Shown here: one piece after another, positions 16,390 through 24,878 of the stretch
How the letters are laid out: every line of letters begins with the position of its first letter
Numbering within the stretch: the first letter of the stretch is position 1
Position numbers and translations under genes: made by a program
The notes under the pieces: generated by a model
What the model saw: only the letters and a program-made list of their open reading frames with translations
Told to the model about the DNA's origin: nothing
The model's database searches: none
Source: Achromobacter sp. RTa
Lineage (GTDB): Bacteria; Pseudomonadota; Gammaproteobacteria; Burkholderiales; Burkholderiaceae_B
Reading direction: 5' to 3'
Length of the DNA stretch: 64,000 nucleotides
Assembly: GCF_000757485.1 (NCBI RefSeq)
Contig: NZ_JPYO01000041.1
Coordinates: 124,001 to 188,000, forward strand

Positions 16390-18012
16390 ATGCTGTCCAG
16401 AGCCGATTCCTACACGCAGCTTGCGTCCCAGTTCCAATGGCAGGTGCCTGCGGCCTACAACATCGGCGTCGACGCCTGCGACAAATGGGCCGACGGCAGC
16501 GGCCGGCTCGCGCTGATCTACGAGAAAAGCGACGGCGCCCAGTCGCGCTATACCTTCGACCAGATCAGGGCGCAGTCCAACCGCCTGGCGCACAGCCTGG
16601 AGCGCCACGGCATCAAGCGCGGCGACCGCGTGGCCATCTACCTGCCGCAGGCGCCCGAGACGGCGGTGACGCACATCGCGGTCTACAAGATGGGCGCCGT
16701 GGCGGTGCCGCTCTTCACCCTGTTCGGCGTGGACGCCATCCAGTTCCGCCTGGCCAACAGCGGCGCGGCGGCGCTCGTGACCGACGCGGCAGGCTGCCGC
16801 AAGCTGCGCGAGATCCGCGCCAGCCTGCCCGACCTGAAGGTCGTCTACTGCATCGACGACGAAATCGTGGACGAGGCGGTGCCATTCCATGCCGCGCTGG
16901 CCCAGGAGTCCGAGGACTACACGCCCGTGGCGACGGCTGCGGACGATCCGGCGGTCATCATCTACACCTCGGGCACCACCGGCAAGCCCAAGGGCGCGCT
17001 GCACGCGCACCGCGTGCTGCTCGGCCACCTGCCCGGCGTGGAGATGTCGCACGAGTTCTTCCCGGAGAACGCCACGCTGATGTGGACGCCGGCCGATTGG
17101 GCCTGGATCGGCGGTCTGCTGGACGTGCTGCTGCCGTCCTGGCACCACGGCGTGCCCGTGCTGGCGCGCCGCTTCGAGAAATTCGACGGCGCCAGCGCGT
17201 TCGAGCTGATGGCGCGCCACGGCGTGACGCACACCTTCCTGCCGCCCACCGCGCTGAAGATGATGCGGGGCGTGGCGCAGCCACCCGGGGCCGGCGCCCT
17301 GGCGCTGCGCTCGGTCGCCAGCGGCGGCGAATCGCTGGGCGCGGAACTCATCGACTGGGGCCGCCGAGTGCTGGGCGTCACCATCAACGAGTTCTACGGC
17401 CAGACGGAATGCAACATGCTGGTGTCGTCGTGCTCGTCGCTGTTCGATTCCGTCATCGGTTCGATCGGCCGCGCCGCGCCCGGCCACCGGGTGGCGATCG
17501 TGGATGAACGGGGCGCCGAAGTGGCGGATGGACAGGAGGGCAATATCGGCGTATTGCGGCCCGACCCGGTCATGTTCCTGGGCTATTGGAACAACCCCGA
17601 GGCCACGGCCGAGAAGTTCGTCGGCGACTATCTCCTGACCGGCGACATGGGCGTGCGCGACGAGCAGGGCTTCATCCGCTTCGTCGGCCGCAACGACGAC
17701 GTCATCACCAGCGCCGGCTACCGCATCGGCCCGGGGCCCATCGAGGACTGCCTGATCGGCCACCCCGCCGTGCGCATGGCTGCCGTGGTGGGCGTGCCTG
17801 ATGCCGAGCGCACGGAGATCGTGATGGCCTACGTGGTATTGAACGACGGATTCCAGGGCGACGACGGGCTGGTGAAGTCCCTGCAGGCCCACGTGCGCAC
17901 CCGCCTGGCGGCGCACGAGTACCCGCGCGCGATCCGCTTTGTAACCAGTTTGCCGACCACCGCCACCGGCAAGATCATCCGCAAGGAGCTGCGCGACGGC
18001 AGCTATGCGTAG
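16390..18012 (+). CDS. AMP-forming acyl-CoA synthetase
   Basis: The protein has 540 residues of the ANL superfamily, activating a carboxylic acid to its CoA thioester with ATP. The P-loop-like motif YTSGTTGKPKGALH lies near residue 190. NEFYGQTECN is the adenylate-binding region, LTGDMGVRDEQGF the hinge, and TATGKIIRKELRD the C-terminal lysine motif (about residue 530). The family includes acetyl-, propionyl- and medium-chain enzymes and the substrate is not clear. ATG 16390 is preferred because the region upstream holds two hairpins and an open frame without family similarity. The divergent TetR gene probably regulates it. Confidence 0.88.
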   Translation: MLSRADSYTQLASQFQWQVPAAYNIGVDACDKWADGSGRLALIYEKSDGAQSRYTFDQIRAQSNRLAHSLERHGIKRGDRVAIYLPQAPETAVTHIAVYKMGAVAVPLFTLFGVDAIQFRLANSGAAALVTDAAGCRKLREIRASLPDLKVVYCIDDEIVDEAVPFHAALAQESEDYTPVATAADDPAVIIYTSGTTGKPKGALHAHRVLLGHLPGVEMSHEFFPENATLMWTPADWAWIGGLLDVLLPSWHHGVPVLARRFEKFDGASAFELMARHGVTHTFLPPTALKMMRGVAQPPGAGALALRSVASGGESLGAELIDWGRRVLGVTINEFYGQTECNMLVSSCSSLFDSVIGSIGRAAPGHRVAIVDERGAEVADGQEGNIGVLRPDPVMFLGYWNNPEATAEKFVGDYLLTGDMGVRDEQGFIRFVGRNDDVITSAGYRIGPGPIEDCLIGHPAVRMAAVVGVPDAERTEIVMAYVVLNDGFQGDDGLVKSLQAHVRTRLAAHEYPRAIRFVTSLPTTATGKIIRKELRDGSYA

Positions 18013-18051
18013 GCGGTCTCAACCCGTGACAATGTCGTCCATGAGGATGGG

Positions 18052-18119
18052 TTGACGGGCAACAGGCCGCTGCAAGTATGATGGCGCAAATTGCTACGGC
18101 CCCACCGAATTGGGGCCGT
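18052..18119 (+). promoter_or_regulatory. Probable pckG promoter and leader hairpin
   Basis: TTGACG (18052-18057) and TATGAT (18077-18082) are sigma-70-like boxes with a 19-base spacer. A perfect 8-bp hairpin follows (ACGGCCCC at 18096-18103, GGGGCCGT at 18112-18119), which would lie near the 5' end of the pckG leader. It has no T-tract, so it is more likely an RNA-stabilising or regulatory leader structure than a terminator of the gene before it. Confidence 0.45.
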
Positions 18120-18155
18120 AACACCATTCGCTTTACTAGTATGGAGATAACCCCG

Positions 18156-20012
18156 ATGAATAAGCCTTTGGATGGGGGATTGGCAGCCTTGAACGTGCCC
18201 GCCTACGTCAAGCACCGCGGTCTGATCGACTGGGTGGCGAGCTTCGTTGCGCTGGCCAAGCCCGACCACGTCGTCTGGTGCGATGGGTCCCAGGAAGAAT
18301 ACGATCGCCTTTGCGAGCAGATGGTCCAGTCGGGCACCCTGCGCAGGCTGAACCCCGCCAAGCGGCCTAATTCCTACCTGGCCTGGTCGGATCCTTCCGA
18401 CGTCGCCCGGGTCGAGGACCGCACCTTCATCTGTTCGGACCGTCCCGAGGACGCCGGCCCGACCAACAACTGGGCGGATCCCGCCGAGATGCGCAACACG
18501 CTCAATGGCCTGTTCGACGGCGCCATGCGCGGCCGCACGCTGTATGTCGTGCCGTTCTCGATGGGTCCGCTGGGCTCCGACATCGCCCACATCGGCGTGG
18601 AGCTCTCCGACAGCCCCTACGTGGCGGTGAACATGCGCATCATGACGCGCATGGGCAAGCAGGTCTACGACGTGCTCGGCACCGATGGCGATTTCGTGCC
18701 CTGCGTGCATTCCGTGGGCAAGCCGCTGGCAGCCGGCGAGGCCGACGTGTCCTGGCCGTGCAACCCCACCAAGTACATTGTCCACTTCCCCCAGAACCGC
18801 GAGATCTGGAGCTTCGGCTCGGGCTACGGCGGCAACGCGCTGCTGGGCAAGAAGTGCTTCGCGCTGCGTATCGCCTCCACCATGGGGCGCGACCAGGGCT
18901 GGCTGGCCGAGCACATGCTGATCCTGGGCGTCACCTCGCCCAAGGGGCGCAAGTACCACGTGGCCGCCGCCTTCCCGTCGGCCTGCGGCAAGACCAACTT
19001 CGCCATGCTGATCCCGCCCCAGGGCATGGACGGCTGGAAGGTCACCACCATCGGCGACGACATCGCCTGGATCAAGCCCGGCCCGGACGGCCGCCTGCAC
19101 GCCATCAACCCGGAGGCCGGCTATTTCGGCGTTGCGCCGGGCACCAGCGAGCAGACCAACTTCAACGCCATGGCCACGCTCAAGGCCAACGTCATCTTCA
19201 CCAACGTGGCGCTCACCGATGACGGCGACGTCTGGTGGGAAGGCATGACGGACACGCCGCCCGCGCACCTGACCGACTGGCAGGGCCAGGACTGGACGCC
19301 CGCCATCGCGCGCGAGACGGGCCGCAAGGCCGCGCACCCGAACGCGCGTTTCACCGCGCCGGCCGCGCAATGCCCGTCCATCGACCCCGAATGGGAAAAC
19401 CCCAAGGGCGTGGTCATCGACGCCTTCATCTTCGGCGGCCGCCGCTCCACCACCGTGCCGCTGGTCACCGAAGCCCGCAACTGGGTCGAAGGCGTGTACA
19501 TGGCCGCCACCATGGGGTCGGAAACCACCGCCGCGGCCGCGGGCCAGCAGGGCGTAGTGCGCCGCGATCCCTTCGCCATGCTGCCGTTCTGCGGCTACAA
19601 CATGAGCGACTACTTCAACCACTGGCTGAAGCTGGGCAAGCAGCTGGAAGCCGCCGGCGCCACGCTGCCGCGCATCTACTGCGTCAACTGGTTCCGCAAG
19701 GGCCCGGACGGCAAGTTCGTCTGGCCCGGCTTCGGCGACAACATGCGCGTGCTGCGCTGGATGCTGGGCCGCATCGACGGCCAGTCCAAGGGCGTGGACC
19801 AGGTGTTCGGCATTTCGCCCAGCTACCAGGACATCGACTGGACCGGGCTGGAGTTCAGCCCGGACAAGTTCGAGCAGGTCATGTCCGTGGACGCCGCCGC
19901 CTGGCGCGACGAGCTGGCCCTGCATGGCGAACTCTTCAACCAGCTGGAGCAGGGCCTGCCCGAGGACCTGCCGGCCACCAAGGCCAGCATCGAAGGTCGG
20001 CTGGCTGCTTGA
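18156..20012 (+). CDS. pckG: Phosphoenolpyruvate carboxykinase (GTP)
   Basis: The protein has 618 residues, the normal length for the GTP-using enzyme. It converts oxaloacetate and GTP to phosphoenolpyruvate and CO2 in gluconeogenesis. [18 protein letters not shown] around residue 275 is the kinase-1a P-loop containing the reactive cysteine of this class. [21 protein letters not shown] is the metal and nucleotide region, and [12 protein letters not shown] a further conserved block. ATG 18156 follows GGAGATAACCCC. It is followed by a repeat-rich intergenic region with no conventional terminator. Confidence 0.95.
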   Translation: MNKPLDGGLAALNVPAYVKHRGLIDWVASFVALAKPDHVVWCDGSQEEYDRLCEQMVQSGTLRRLNPAKRPNSYLAWSDPSDVARVEDRTFICSDRPEDAGPTNNWADPAEMRNTLNGLFDGAMRGRTLYVVPFSMGPLGSDIAHIGVELSDSPYVAVNMRIMTRMGKQVYDVLGTDGDFVPCVHSVGKPLAAGEADVSWPCNPTKYIVHFPQNREIWSFGSGYGGNALLGKKCFALRIASTMGRDQGWLAEHMLILGVTSPKGRKYHVAAAFPSACGKTNFAMLIPPQGMDGWKVTTIGDDIAWIKPGPDGRLHAINPEAGYFGVAPGTSEQTNFNAMATLKANVIFTNVALTDDGDVWWEGMTDTPPAHLTDWQGQDWTPAIARETGRKAAHPNARFTAPAAQCPSIDPEWENPKGVVIDAFIFGGRRSTTVPLVTEARNWVEGVYMAATMGSETTAAAAGQQGVVRRDPFAMLPFCGYNMSDYFNHWLKLGKQLEAAGATLPRIYCVNWFRKGPDGKFVWPGFGDNMRVLRWMLGRIDGQSKGVDQVFGISPSYQDIDWTGLEFSPDKFEQVMSVDAAAWRDELALHGELFNQLEQGLPEDLPATKASIEGRLAA

Positions 20013-20019
20013 TGCGGGT

Positions 20020-20272
20020 GGTGTCTGACACCCTTTGAGGGGCCTGCGCAGTATGCAGTGCATCTCGCCAGGGTGTCAGACACCTGAACCGGGCACCTGA
20101 ACCGGGCACCTGAACTGGGGGGCTGCGCAGTATGGAGTGCATCTCGCCAGGGTGTCAGACACCCGAACCATGCGGTAGCGATGTAGGCGCCTGACGCCTG
20201 CGTTTCCAGGTGTCTGACACCCATACGAGACGCCCATCCAATCCAAACGGACCTTCCCGGGTGTCAGACACC
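20020..20272. repeat. Cluster of five GGTGTC(A/T)GACACC palindromes with tandem and direct repeats
   Basis: Five copies of the 13-bp palindrome lie at 20020-20032, 20072-20084, 20151-20163, 20209-20221 and 20260-20272. Copies 2 and 3 sit in a longer direct repeat of 47 bases (20044-20090 and 20123-20169, two mismatches). Between them a 13-base unit ACCTGAACCGGGC occurs nearly three times in tandem (20082-20120). No gene fits this stretch. The pattern looks like a family of repetitive extragenic palindromes; it may also end pckG transcription. No associated transposase is present here. Confidence 0.85.
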
Positions 20273-20306
20273 CCCATAAAAGCTCCACCTCAGGCAAAAT
20301 CGCCTG

Positions 20307-20939
20307 ATGAGACTCGATCCCGAAGACCTCGCCAAGATCAGTTCCCTGACCCTGGCGCACTATCAAGAAAACGCCGAATCGTTCGAAGCGGGCACGCGCG
20401 ACCATGATGTCAGCCAGAACATCGCCGCGCTGCTGCGCGATATCGAAGGCGAGCCCCCGTACGACATCCTGGACCTGGGCTGCGGCCCCGGCCGCGACCT
20501 GAAGACCTTCACGGCGCTAGGCCACCGGGCCGTGGGCCTGGACGGCACGCCGCGCTTCGTCGACATGGCTCGGCAGGCGAGCGGGTGCGAGGTCTGGCTG
20601 CAGGATTTCCTGCAGCTGTCCTTGCCGGACGGCCGCTTCGACGGCATCTTCGCCAACGCCGTCTTGTTCCATGTGCCCGGACAGGAGCTGCCGCGTGTGC
20701 TGCGGGAGCTGCGCGCCGCGCTGAAGCCGCGTGGCGTACTGTTCAGCTCCAATCCCCGGGGCGGCAACCAGGAAGGCTGGAACCGCGGGCGCTACGGCGC
20801 CTACCACGATCTGGACGGATGGCGCGGCCTGCTGGCGGACGCGGGGTTCGAGGAGCTTGAACACTATTACCGGCCGCAGGGCCTGCCGCGCGAGCAGCAG
20901 CCCTGGCTGGCCAGCGTCTGGCGGCGGACGGCGCGCTAG
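20307..20939 (+). CDS. Class I SAM-dependent methyltransferase
   Basis: The protein has 210 residues. ILDLGCGPGRDLKTF near residue 55 is the SAM-binding motif I, and VGLDGTPRFVDMAR gives the acidic residue after strand 2. FDGIFANAVLFHVP and LKPRGVLFSSNPRG are the usual later strands. The length fits small Methyltransf_25/11-type enzymes of unknown substrate. It lies alone between the repeat cluster and the convergent allA gene. Confidence 0.83.
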   Translation: MRLDPEDLAKISSLTLAHYQENAESFEAGTRDHDVSQNIAALLRDIEGEPPYDILDLGCGPGRDLKTFTALGHRAVGLDGTPRFVDMARQASGCEVWLQDFLQLSLPDGRFDGIFANAVLFHVPGQELPRVLRELRAALKPRGVLFSSNPRGGNQEGWNRGRYGAYHDLDGWRGLLADAGFEELEHYYRPQGLPREQQPWLASVWRRTAR

Positions 20940-20945
20940 TACTGC

Positions 20946-21443
20946 TCAGGCCGTCCGGATCGTCCAGGGCGCGTCCGGCAGCGGCGCCACTTCGCAGTCC
21001 ACTGCCGGGCCGGCGCGTTCCAGCACCGCGAAATCCCCGTCAGCCAGCGCCATCAGCGGATGATGCCAGACGTCCCGGCGCAAGGTGATGCCCACGCCTG
21101 GCCCCGCCAGGAAGGCGCGCAGCGTGGCGGTATCGGGCGCGTCGGCGCCCAGCGCGACCAGCACCACATAGGGCGTGGCGGCCAGGGGCAGGAAGGTCTG
21201 GCTGCCCAGGCGGTGCCGTTCCAGCACCTGCGCGGCGAAGGGCAGGGCGATCGCCCGCGCCCGGAACACGGATAGCGATGGCCGGCCGCCTGCGTCCAGG
21301 ATGTCGGGCTCGGCCATTTCCACCCGCAGCGAAGTGCCGGCATTGATGGATCGGCCGTCCCGGCCGGCGCTGCTGACGACTTCGCCATAGGGCGCGAACG
21401 CCTCGGCGGAAAGCGGCTGCGCGATCAGGTAGCGGGCGTCCAT
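20946..21443 (-). CDS. allA: Ureidoglycolate lyase
   Basis: The protein has 165 residues and splits ureidoglycolate to glyoxylate and urea in purine (allantoin) breakdown. It has a cupin-like fold. INAGTSLRVE near residue 35, FLPLAATPYVVLVA, and GVGITLRRDVWHHPLMAL are conserved AllA features. It is the last gene of the ABC importer operon; its ATG overlaps the stop of the LivF-like ATPase gene (ATGA at 21443). That coupling suggests the importer takes up a ureide or related nitrogen source. No other allantoin genes are adjacent, though an M20 amidohydrolase lies at 12348. Confidence 0.88.
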   Translation of the reverse strand: MDARYLIAQPLSAEAFAPYGEVVSSAGRDGRSINAGTSLRVEMAEPDILDAGGRPSLSVFRARAIALPFAAQVLERHRLGSQTFLPLAATPYVVLVALGADAPDTATLRAFLAGPGVGITLRRDVWHHPLMALADGDFAVLERAGPAVDCEVAPLPDAPWTIRTA

Positions 21444-22177
21444 CAGAAATTGATCCCCAGCCATTCGCGCACCTGCTCGTGCAGGTCGCCGGCAAAATCC
21501 TCGGGCGAGCCCGAGGCGGTGATTTCACCCAGGCTCAGCACGTAGATGTGGTTGGACATGGCCACGACGCGGCGCACGTTGTGGTCCACCAGCAGGATGC
21601 CCATGCCCGCGTCGGCGAACGCGCGTATCCATTGGAATACCTCGGCCGCCACCCGCGGCGCCAGCCCGATGCTGGGCTCGTCGATGAGGCAGACCTGGGG
21701 CTGCACCATGTAGGCCTTGGCGAATTCCAGCGACTTCTGCTGACCGCCCGACAGGTTGCCCGCCTGATCCTTGAGTTTTTCCTTCAGCACCGGGAACCGC
21801 TCCAGCGTGTCGGCGAAACGCGGTTCCAACACGTCGCCGTAGCGCTTGCGGCGGCCTTCCAGCGGCAGGCGCAGGTTTTCCTCTACCGTCAGGTAGGGGA
21901 ACAGGCTGGATTCCTGCGGGATGTACCAGAGGCCGTCGTCGATCATGCGGTGCGGCGCCTGGCCGGAGATGTCACGCCCGGCCCGTGTGACGCGGCCGGA
22001 CTTTGGCGGCAGGAACCCGCAGATGGCTTTCATCAGCGTGGATTTGCCCGCGCCGTTCAGCCCGATAAGGCCGCTGATGCGGCCGGCCTCGACCGTCAGC
22101 GACACGTTGCGCAGCACGTCGATGTCGCCCAGGTAGCCGGCGGTCACGTCCTCCATGGCCAGCAGCGTGTCAGGCAT
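21443..22177 (-). CDS. Branched-chain-type ABC transporter ATPase (LivF-like)
   Basis: The protein has 244 residues. The Walker A motif is GLNGAGKST, the signature is LSGGQQKSLEFAKA, and Walker B is VCLIDEPSIGLAP. GLWYIPQESSLFPYLTVEENL is typical of LivF rather than LivG. It powers uptake together with the LivG-like ATPase, two permeases and the binding protein upstream. Its start overlaps the end of the LivG-like gene by eight bases and its stop overlaps allA. Family membership does not tell the substrate; the linked allA and amidase point away from simple amino acids. Confidence 0.9.
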   Translation of the reverse strand: MPDTLLAMEDVTAGYLGDIDVLRNVSLTVEAGRISGLIGLNGAGKSTLMKAICGFLPPKSGRVTRAGRDISGQAPHRMIDDGLWYIPQESSLFPYLTVEENLRLPLEGRRKRYGDVLEPRFADTLERFPVLKEKLKDQAGNLSGGQQKSLEFAKAYMVQPQVCLIDEPSIGLAPRVAAEVFQWIRAFADAGMGILLVDHNVRRVVAMSNHIYVLSLGEITASGSPEDFAGDLHEQVREWLGINF

Positions 22178-22907
22178 GGTTCTGCTCCTCTTGTCCCTGC
22201 TCGCCCAGGTAGGCCTCGATCACGGCCGGCTCGCGCAGCACCTGCTGGGTGGGGCCGTCGGCCAGCACCCGGCCCGCGTTCATGCACACCGAGCGCGGAC
22301 ACAGGTCCACGACCACCGGCATGTCGTGGCTGACCAGGATGAAGGTCTGGCCGCCTTCGTTGCGGCGGCGGATGAACTCGGACATGGTTTCCTTCATGAC
22401 CGGGTGCACGGCGGCGAAGGGCTCGTCCAGCAGCGCCACGCGCGGCGGCACCATGAAGCAGGCGCCGAATTCCAGGAGCTTCTTCTGCCCGCCCGACAAC
22501 TGGCCGGCGTCCAGGTGCATGACGTGGCCCAGCTTGAGCTCCTCCAGCAGCTGCAGCGCGCGCCGGTTGGCCCCGGCCTCGTCCAGCCCCATCGCCAGGC
22601 CGCACACGACCAGGTTGTCGTAGGCGCTGACGCGGTTGAAGACGCGGGTCATCTGGAACATACGCAGGACGCCCAGCCGCGTCAGGCGGGTAGGGCTCAG
22701 GCCCATGATGCTGCGCCCGTCCAGCTTTACCTCGCCGGCGTCCGCGGCCAGGTGGCCGGAGAGCACATTGAGCAGCGTGGTCTTGCCCGAGCCGTTGGGG
22801 CCGATCAGCCCCAGCAGCTCACCGTCGGCCACGTCCATGCCCGCGCCGTTCACGGCGAGCAGGCCGCCGAAGCGCTTCTGTATTCCCGATATCTGCAACA
22901 GTGCCAT
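22170..22907 (-). CDS. Branched-chain-type ABC transporter ATPase (LivG-like)
   Basis: The protein has 245 residues. Walker A is GPNGSGKTT, the signature is LSGGQKKLLEFGA, and Walker B is VALLDEPFAAVHP. GVLRMFQMTRVFNRVSAYDNL occupies the place of the LivG RTFQ segment. ATG 22907 (MALLQIS) overlaps the stop of the LivM-like permease gene (ATGA), showing tight coupling. The 19 codons upstream that are also open belong to the permease region. Confidence 0.9.
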   Translation of the reverse strand: MALLQISGIQKRFGGLLAVNGAGMDVADGELLGLIGPNGSGKTTLLNVLSGHLAADAGEVKLDGRSIMGLSPTRLTRLGVLRMFQMTRVFNRVSAYDNLVVCGLAMGLDEAGANRRALQLLEELKLGHVMHLDAGQLSGGQKKLLEFGACFMVPPRVALLDEPFAAVHPVMKETMSEFIRRRNEGGQTFILVSHDMPVVVDLCPRSVCMNAGRVLADGPTQQVLREPAVIEAYLGEQGQEEQNHA

Positions 22908-23875
22908 CAGGCTCCCCTGGCGTTGCCGGAACGGCGCAGCACGGCGCGGCGCGCCAGGCCCCACAGCCCTTCACGGAAAAAGCGCGCGAACACGATGACC
23001 AGCAGCGCGAACACGATCATCTGGATGTTGCCCACGTCGCGCAGCATTTCGGACGCGACGTACACCAGCACGGCACCCAGCAGCGGCCCGACCAGCGTGC
23101 CCATGCCGCCGATCACCACCATGGCGATGACCATGCCGGTCTGCGCCACGATGCCCAGCTCCGGGCTGACCAGTTGCGCGAACGTCCCGTACAGGCCGCC
23201 GGCGAATCCGCAGATGGCGCAGCTGACCAGGAAGGCCAGCGTCTTGTAGCGCACCACGTCGATGCCGCGGCTGGCCGCCCCGATCTCGTCGTCGCGGATC
23301 GCCTGCAGGAAACGGCCCGGCCGGGCGCGGAGCAGCAGGAAGACCAGCAGAGTGACCGCCGCCAGCACGCCCAGGAACAGGTAATAGTTGCCGACACGGC
23401 TTTCCAGCAGCGCGGGCACGTGCAGTCCCTGGTCGCCGCGGGTGAAGTCGATGGAGTTGTAGATCACCAGGCGCACGATCTCGGCGAAGGACAGCGTGGT
23501 GAGCGCCAGGTAGGGGCCGGACAGCCGCAGCACGATGCGGCCCAGCAGCAGGCCGATCAGCCCGGGCACCACCGCGGACAACGGCAGCCCGAGCCACAGC
23601 GGCACGTTCCAGTGATAGGCCAGCAAGCCGGTCGTGTAGCCGCCCAGCATGGCGAAGGCCGCCGGCGCCAGCGAGAACTGGCCCGTGTAGCCCGCCAGCA
23701 GGTTCCAGCCGGTGGCCAGCATCGCGAAATACATGCTGACGATCAGCACGCCGAGCCAGTAGGGCGAGGACACGCCCAGGGGCAGCAGCGCCAGCACGGC
23801 AAGAAACACCAGCGACAGCCGCATTTCCTGGCTGAGCTTGTTGCGCAGCAGGTTGGGGTGGGCAAGCGGATCCAT
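22907..23875 (-). CDS. Branched-chain-type ABC transporter permease (LivM-like)
   Basis: The protein has 322 residues with about nine to ten membrane segments. GWNLLAGYTGQFSLAPAAFAMLGGY is the LivM signature near residue 56, and the cytoplasmic loop RAIRDDEIGAASRGIDVVRYK contacts the ATPases. With the LivH-like protein it forms the inner-membrane channel of the importer. Two bases separate it from the LivH-like gene upstream. Confidence 0.9.
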   Translation of the reverse strand: MDPLAHPNLLRNKLSQEMRLSLVFLAVLALLPLGVSSPYWLGVLIVSMYFAMLATGWNLLAGYTGQFSLAPAAFAMLGGYTTGLLAYHWNVPLWLGLPLSAVVPGLIGLLLGRIVLRLSGPYLALTTLSFAEIVRLVIYNSIDFTRGDQGLHVPALLESRVGNYYLFLGVLAAVTLLVFLLLRARPGRFLQAIRDDEIGAASRGIDVVRYKTLAFLVSCAICGFAGGLYGTFAQLVSPELGIVAQTGMVIAMVVIGGMGTLVGPLLGAVLVYVASEMLRDVGNIQMIVFALLVIVFARFFREGLWGLARRAVLRRSGNARGA

Positions 23876-23877
23876 GT

Positions 23878-24768
23878 TCAGACCTCCCGCGCGCGTTCGC
23901 CGAACAGGCCTTTGGGCCGGAACAGCAGGATCAGGATCAGGAGCGCAAGGCCGAAGGTGTCGCGGTAGTCGTACGACAGGTAGACGGCGCCGAAGCTCTC
24001 GAGCACGCCCAGCGCCAGCGCCGCCAGGATGCTGCCGGGGATCGAGCCCATGCCGCCGATCACGACGATCACGTAGGACTTGATGGCCGGGAATGCACCC
24101 ACGTCCGGAGCGGGATTGATGACAGGGGCCAGCAGCGCGCCCGCCAGCGCCGCGAGCACGCCGGACGCCATGAAGATGATGCTGCTGGCGCGCGCCGTGT
24201 CGATGCCGGCGATGGACGCGCCCAGCCGGTTCTGCGCCACCGCCTGGACCTGCCGGCCCCAGAGCGAGCGCTTGATGAAGAGCGCCAGCCCGGCCAGCAG
24301 CACGATGGACAGGCCCGCCGTGATCAGCTTCTGGCCGCTCATCATGAATGGGCCGACGGCCATGCGCGTCACGTCCGACAGAGCGGGGCCGCGCATGGGA
24401 TAGGGGCCCACGACCTTGTCGACCAGGTTGATAAGAAGCAGCGACAGGCCGAAGGTGACGACCACCGCGTACTCATCCTTCATCAGGCCCCAGGAGCCGT
24501 AGCCGGCGTACAGCGGGCGCATCAGCCAGCGTTCGGTGGCCCAGCCGAGCAGCGCGCCCGCGGCCGCGGCGATGGGCAGCGCCAGCCAGGGCGGGACGCC
24601 CAGGGCCAGCGACACCAGGGTGTAGGTGTACGCCCCGATCATGTAGAACTCGCCGTGGGCGAAGTTCACGATCTTCAGGATGCCGAAGATCATGGTCAGG
24701 CCGACCGCCATCAGCGCGTAGAACAGGCCGATGATCAGGCCGTTGACGAACAGGTCCAGTGCCAGCAC
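23878..24768 (-). CDS. Branched-chain-type ABC transporter permease (LivH-like)
   Basis: The protein has 296 residues, highly hydrophobic. GLFYALMAVGLTMIFGILKIVNFAHGEFYMIGAY is the LivH signature at the N-terminus (cited in part), and AVAQNRLGASIAGID is the ATPase-contact loop. It is an inner-membrane channel subunit. A strong hairpin lies between it and the binding-protein gene upstream, which may lower its expression relative to the binding protein. Confidence 0.9.
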   Translation of the reverse strand: MLALDLFVNGLIIGLFYALMAVGLTMIFGILKIVNFAHGEFYMIGAYTYTLVSLALGVPPWLALPIAAAAGALLGWATERWLMRPLYAGYGSWGLMKDEYAVVVTFGLSLLLINLVDKVVGPYPMRGPALSDVTRMAVGPFMMSGQKLITAGLSIVLLAGLALFIKRSLWGRQVQAVAQNRLGASIAGIDTARASSIIFMASGVLAALAGALLAPVINPAPDVGAFPAIKSYVIVVIGGMGSIPGSILAALALGVLESFGAVYLSYDYRDTFGLALLILILLFRPKGLFGERAREV

Positions 24769-24781
24769 TCGATGCTCCCCG

Positions 24782-24804
24782 ACGCCGGGGCAGGTCCCCG
24801 GCGT
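24782..24804. terminator. Intercistronic hairpin between binding-protein and permease genes
   Basis: ACGCCGGGG (24782-24790) and CCCCGGCGT (24796-24804) pair perfectly over nine bases around a five-base loop. It lies between the stop of the binding-protein gene and the LivH start. Without a T-tract it is more likely to stabilise the upstream message or partly stop transcription, giving more binding protein than permease. Confidence 0.5.
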
Positions 24805-24878
24805 TCATTGAGGTTCAGGATGGATGCGGCCGGACCCTTTTGTTCTGGCCGCTCCAAAGCAAGGCGAGAGGGTTTTTA

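Noticed and set aside
15850..17916. 688-codon frame on the minus strand across TetR and acyl-CoA synthetase genes
   Set aside because: It spans a divergent promoter and two well-supported genes in other frames.
18003..20063. 686-codon open frame antisense to pckG
   Set aside because: Shadow of a strongly conserved gene; no motif in the translated sequence.
20020..20272. Possible CRISPR array
   Set aside because: Repeats are short (13 bp) and palindromic, spacing is irregular and the spacers themselves are partly duplicated; no cas genes nearby.
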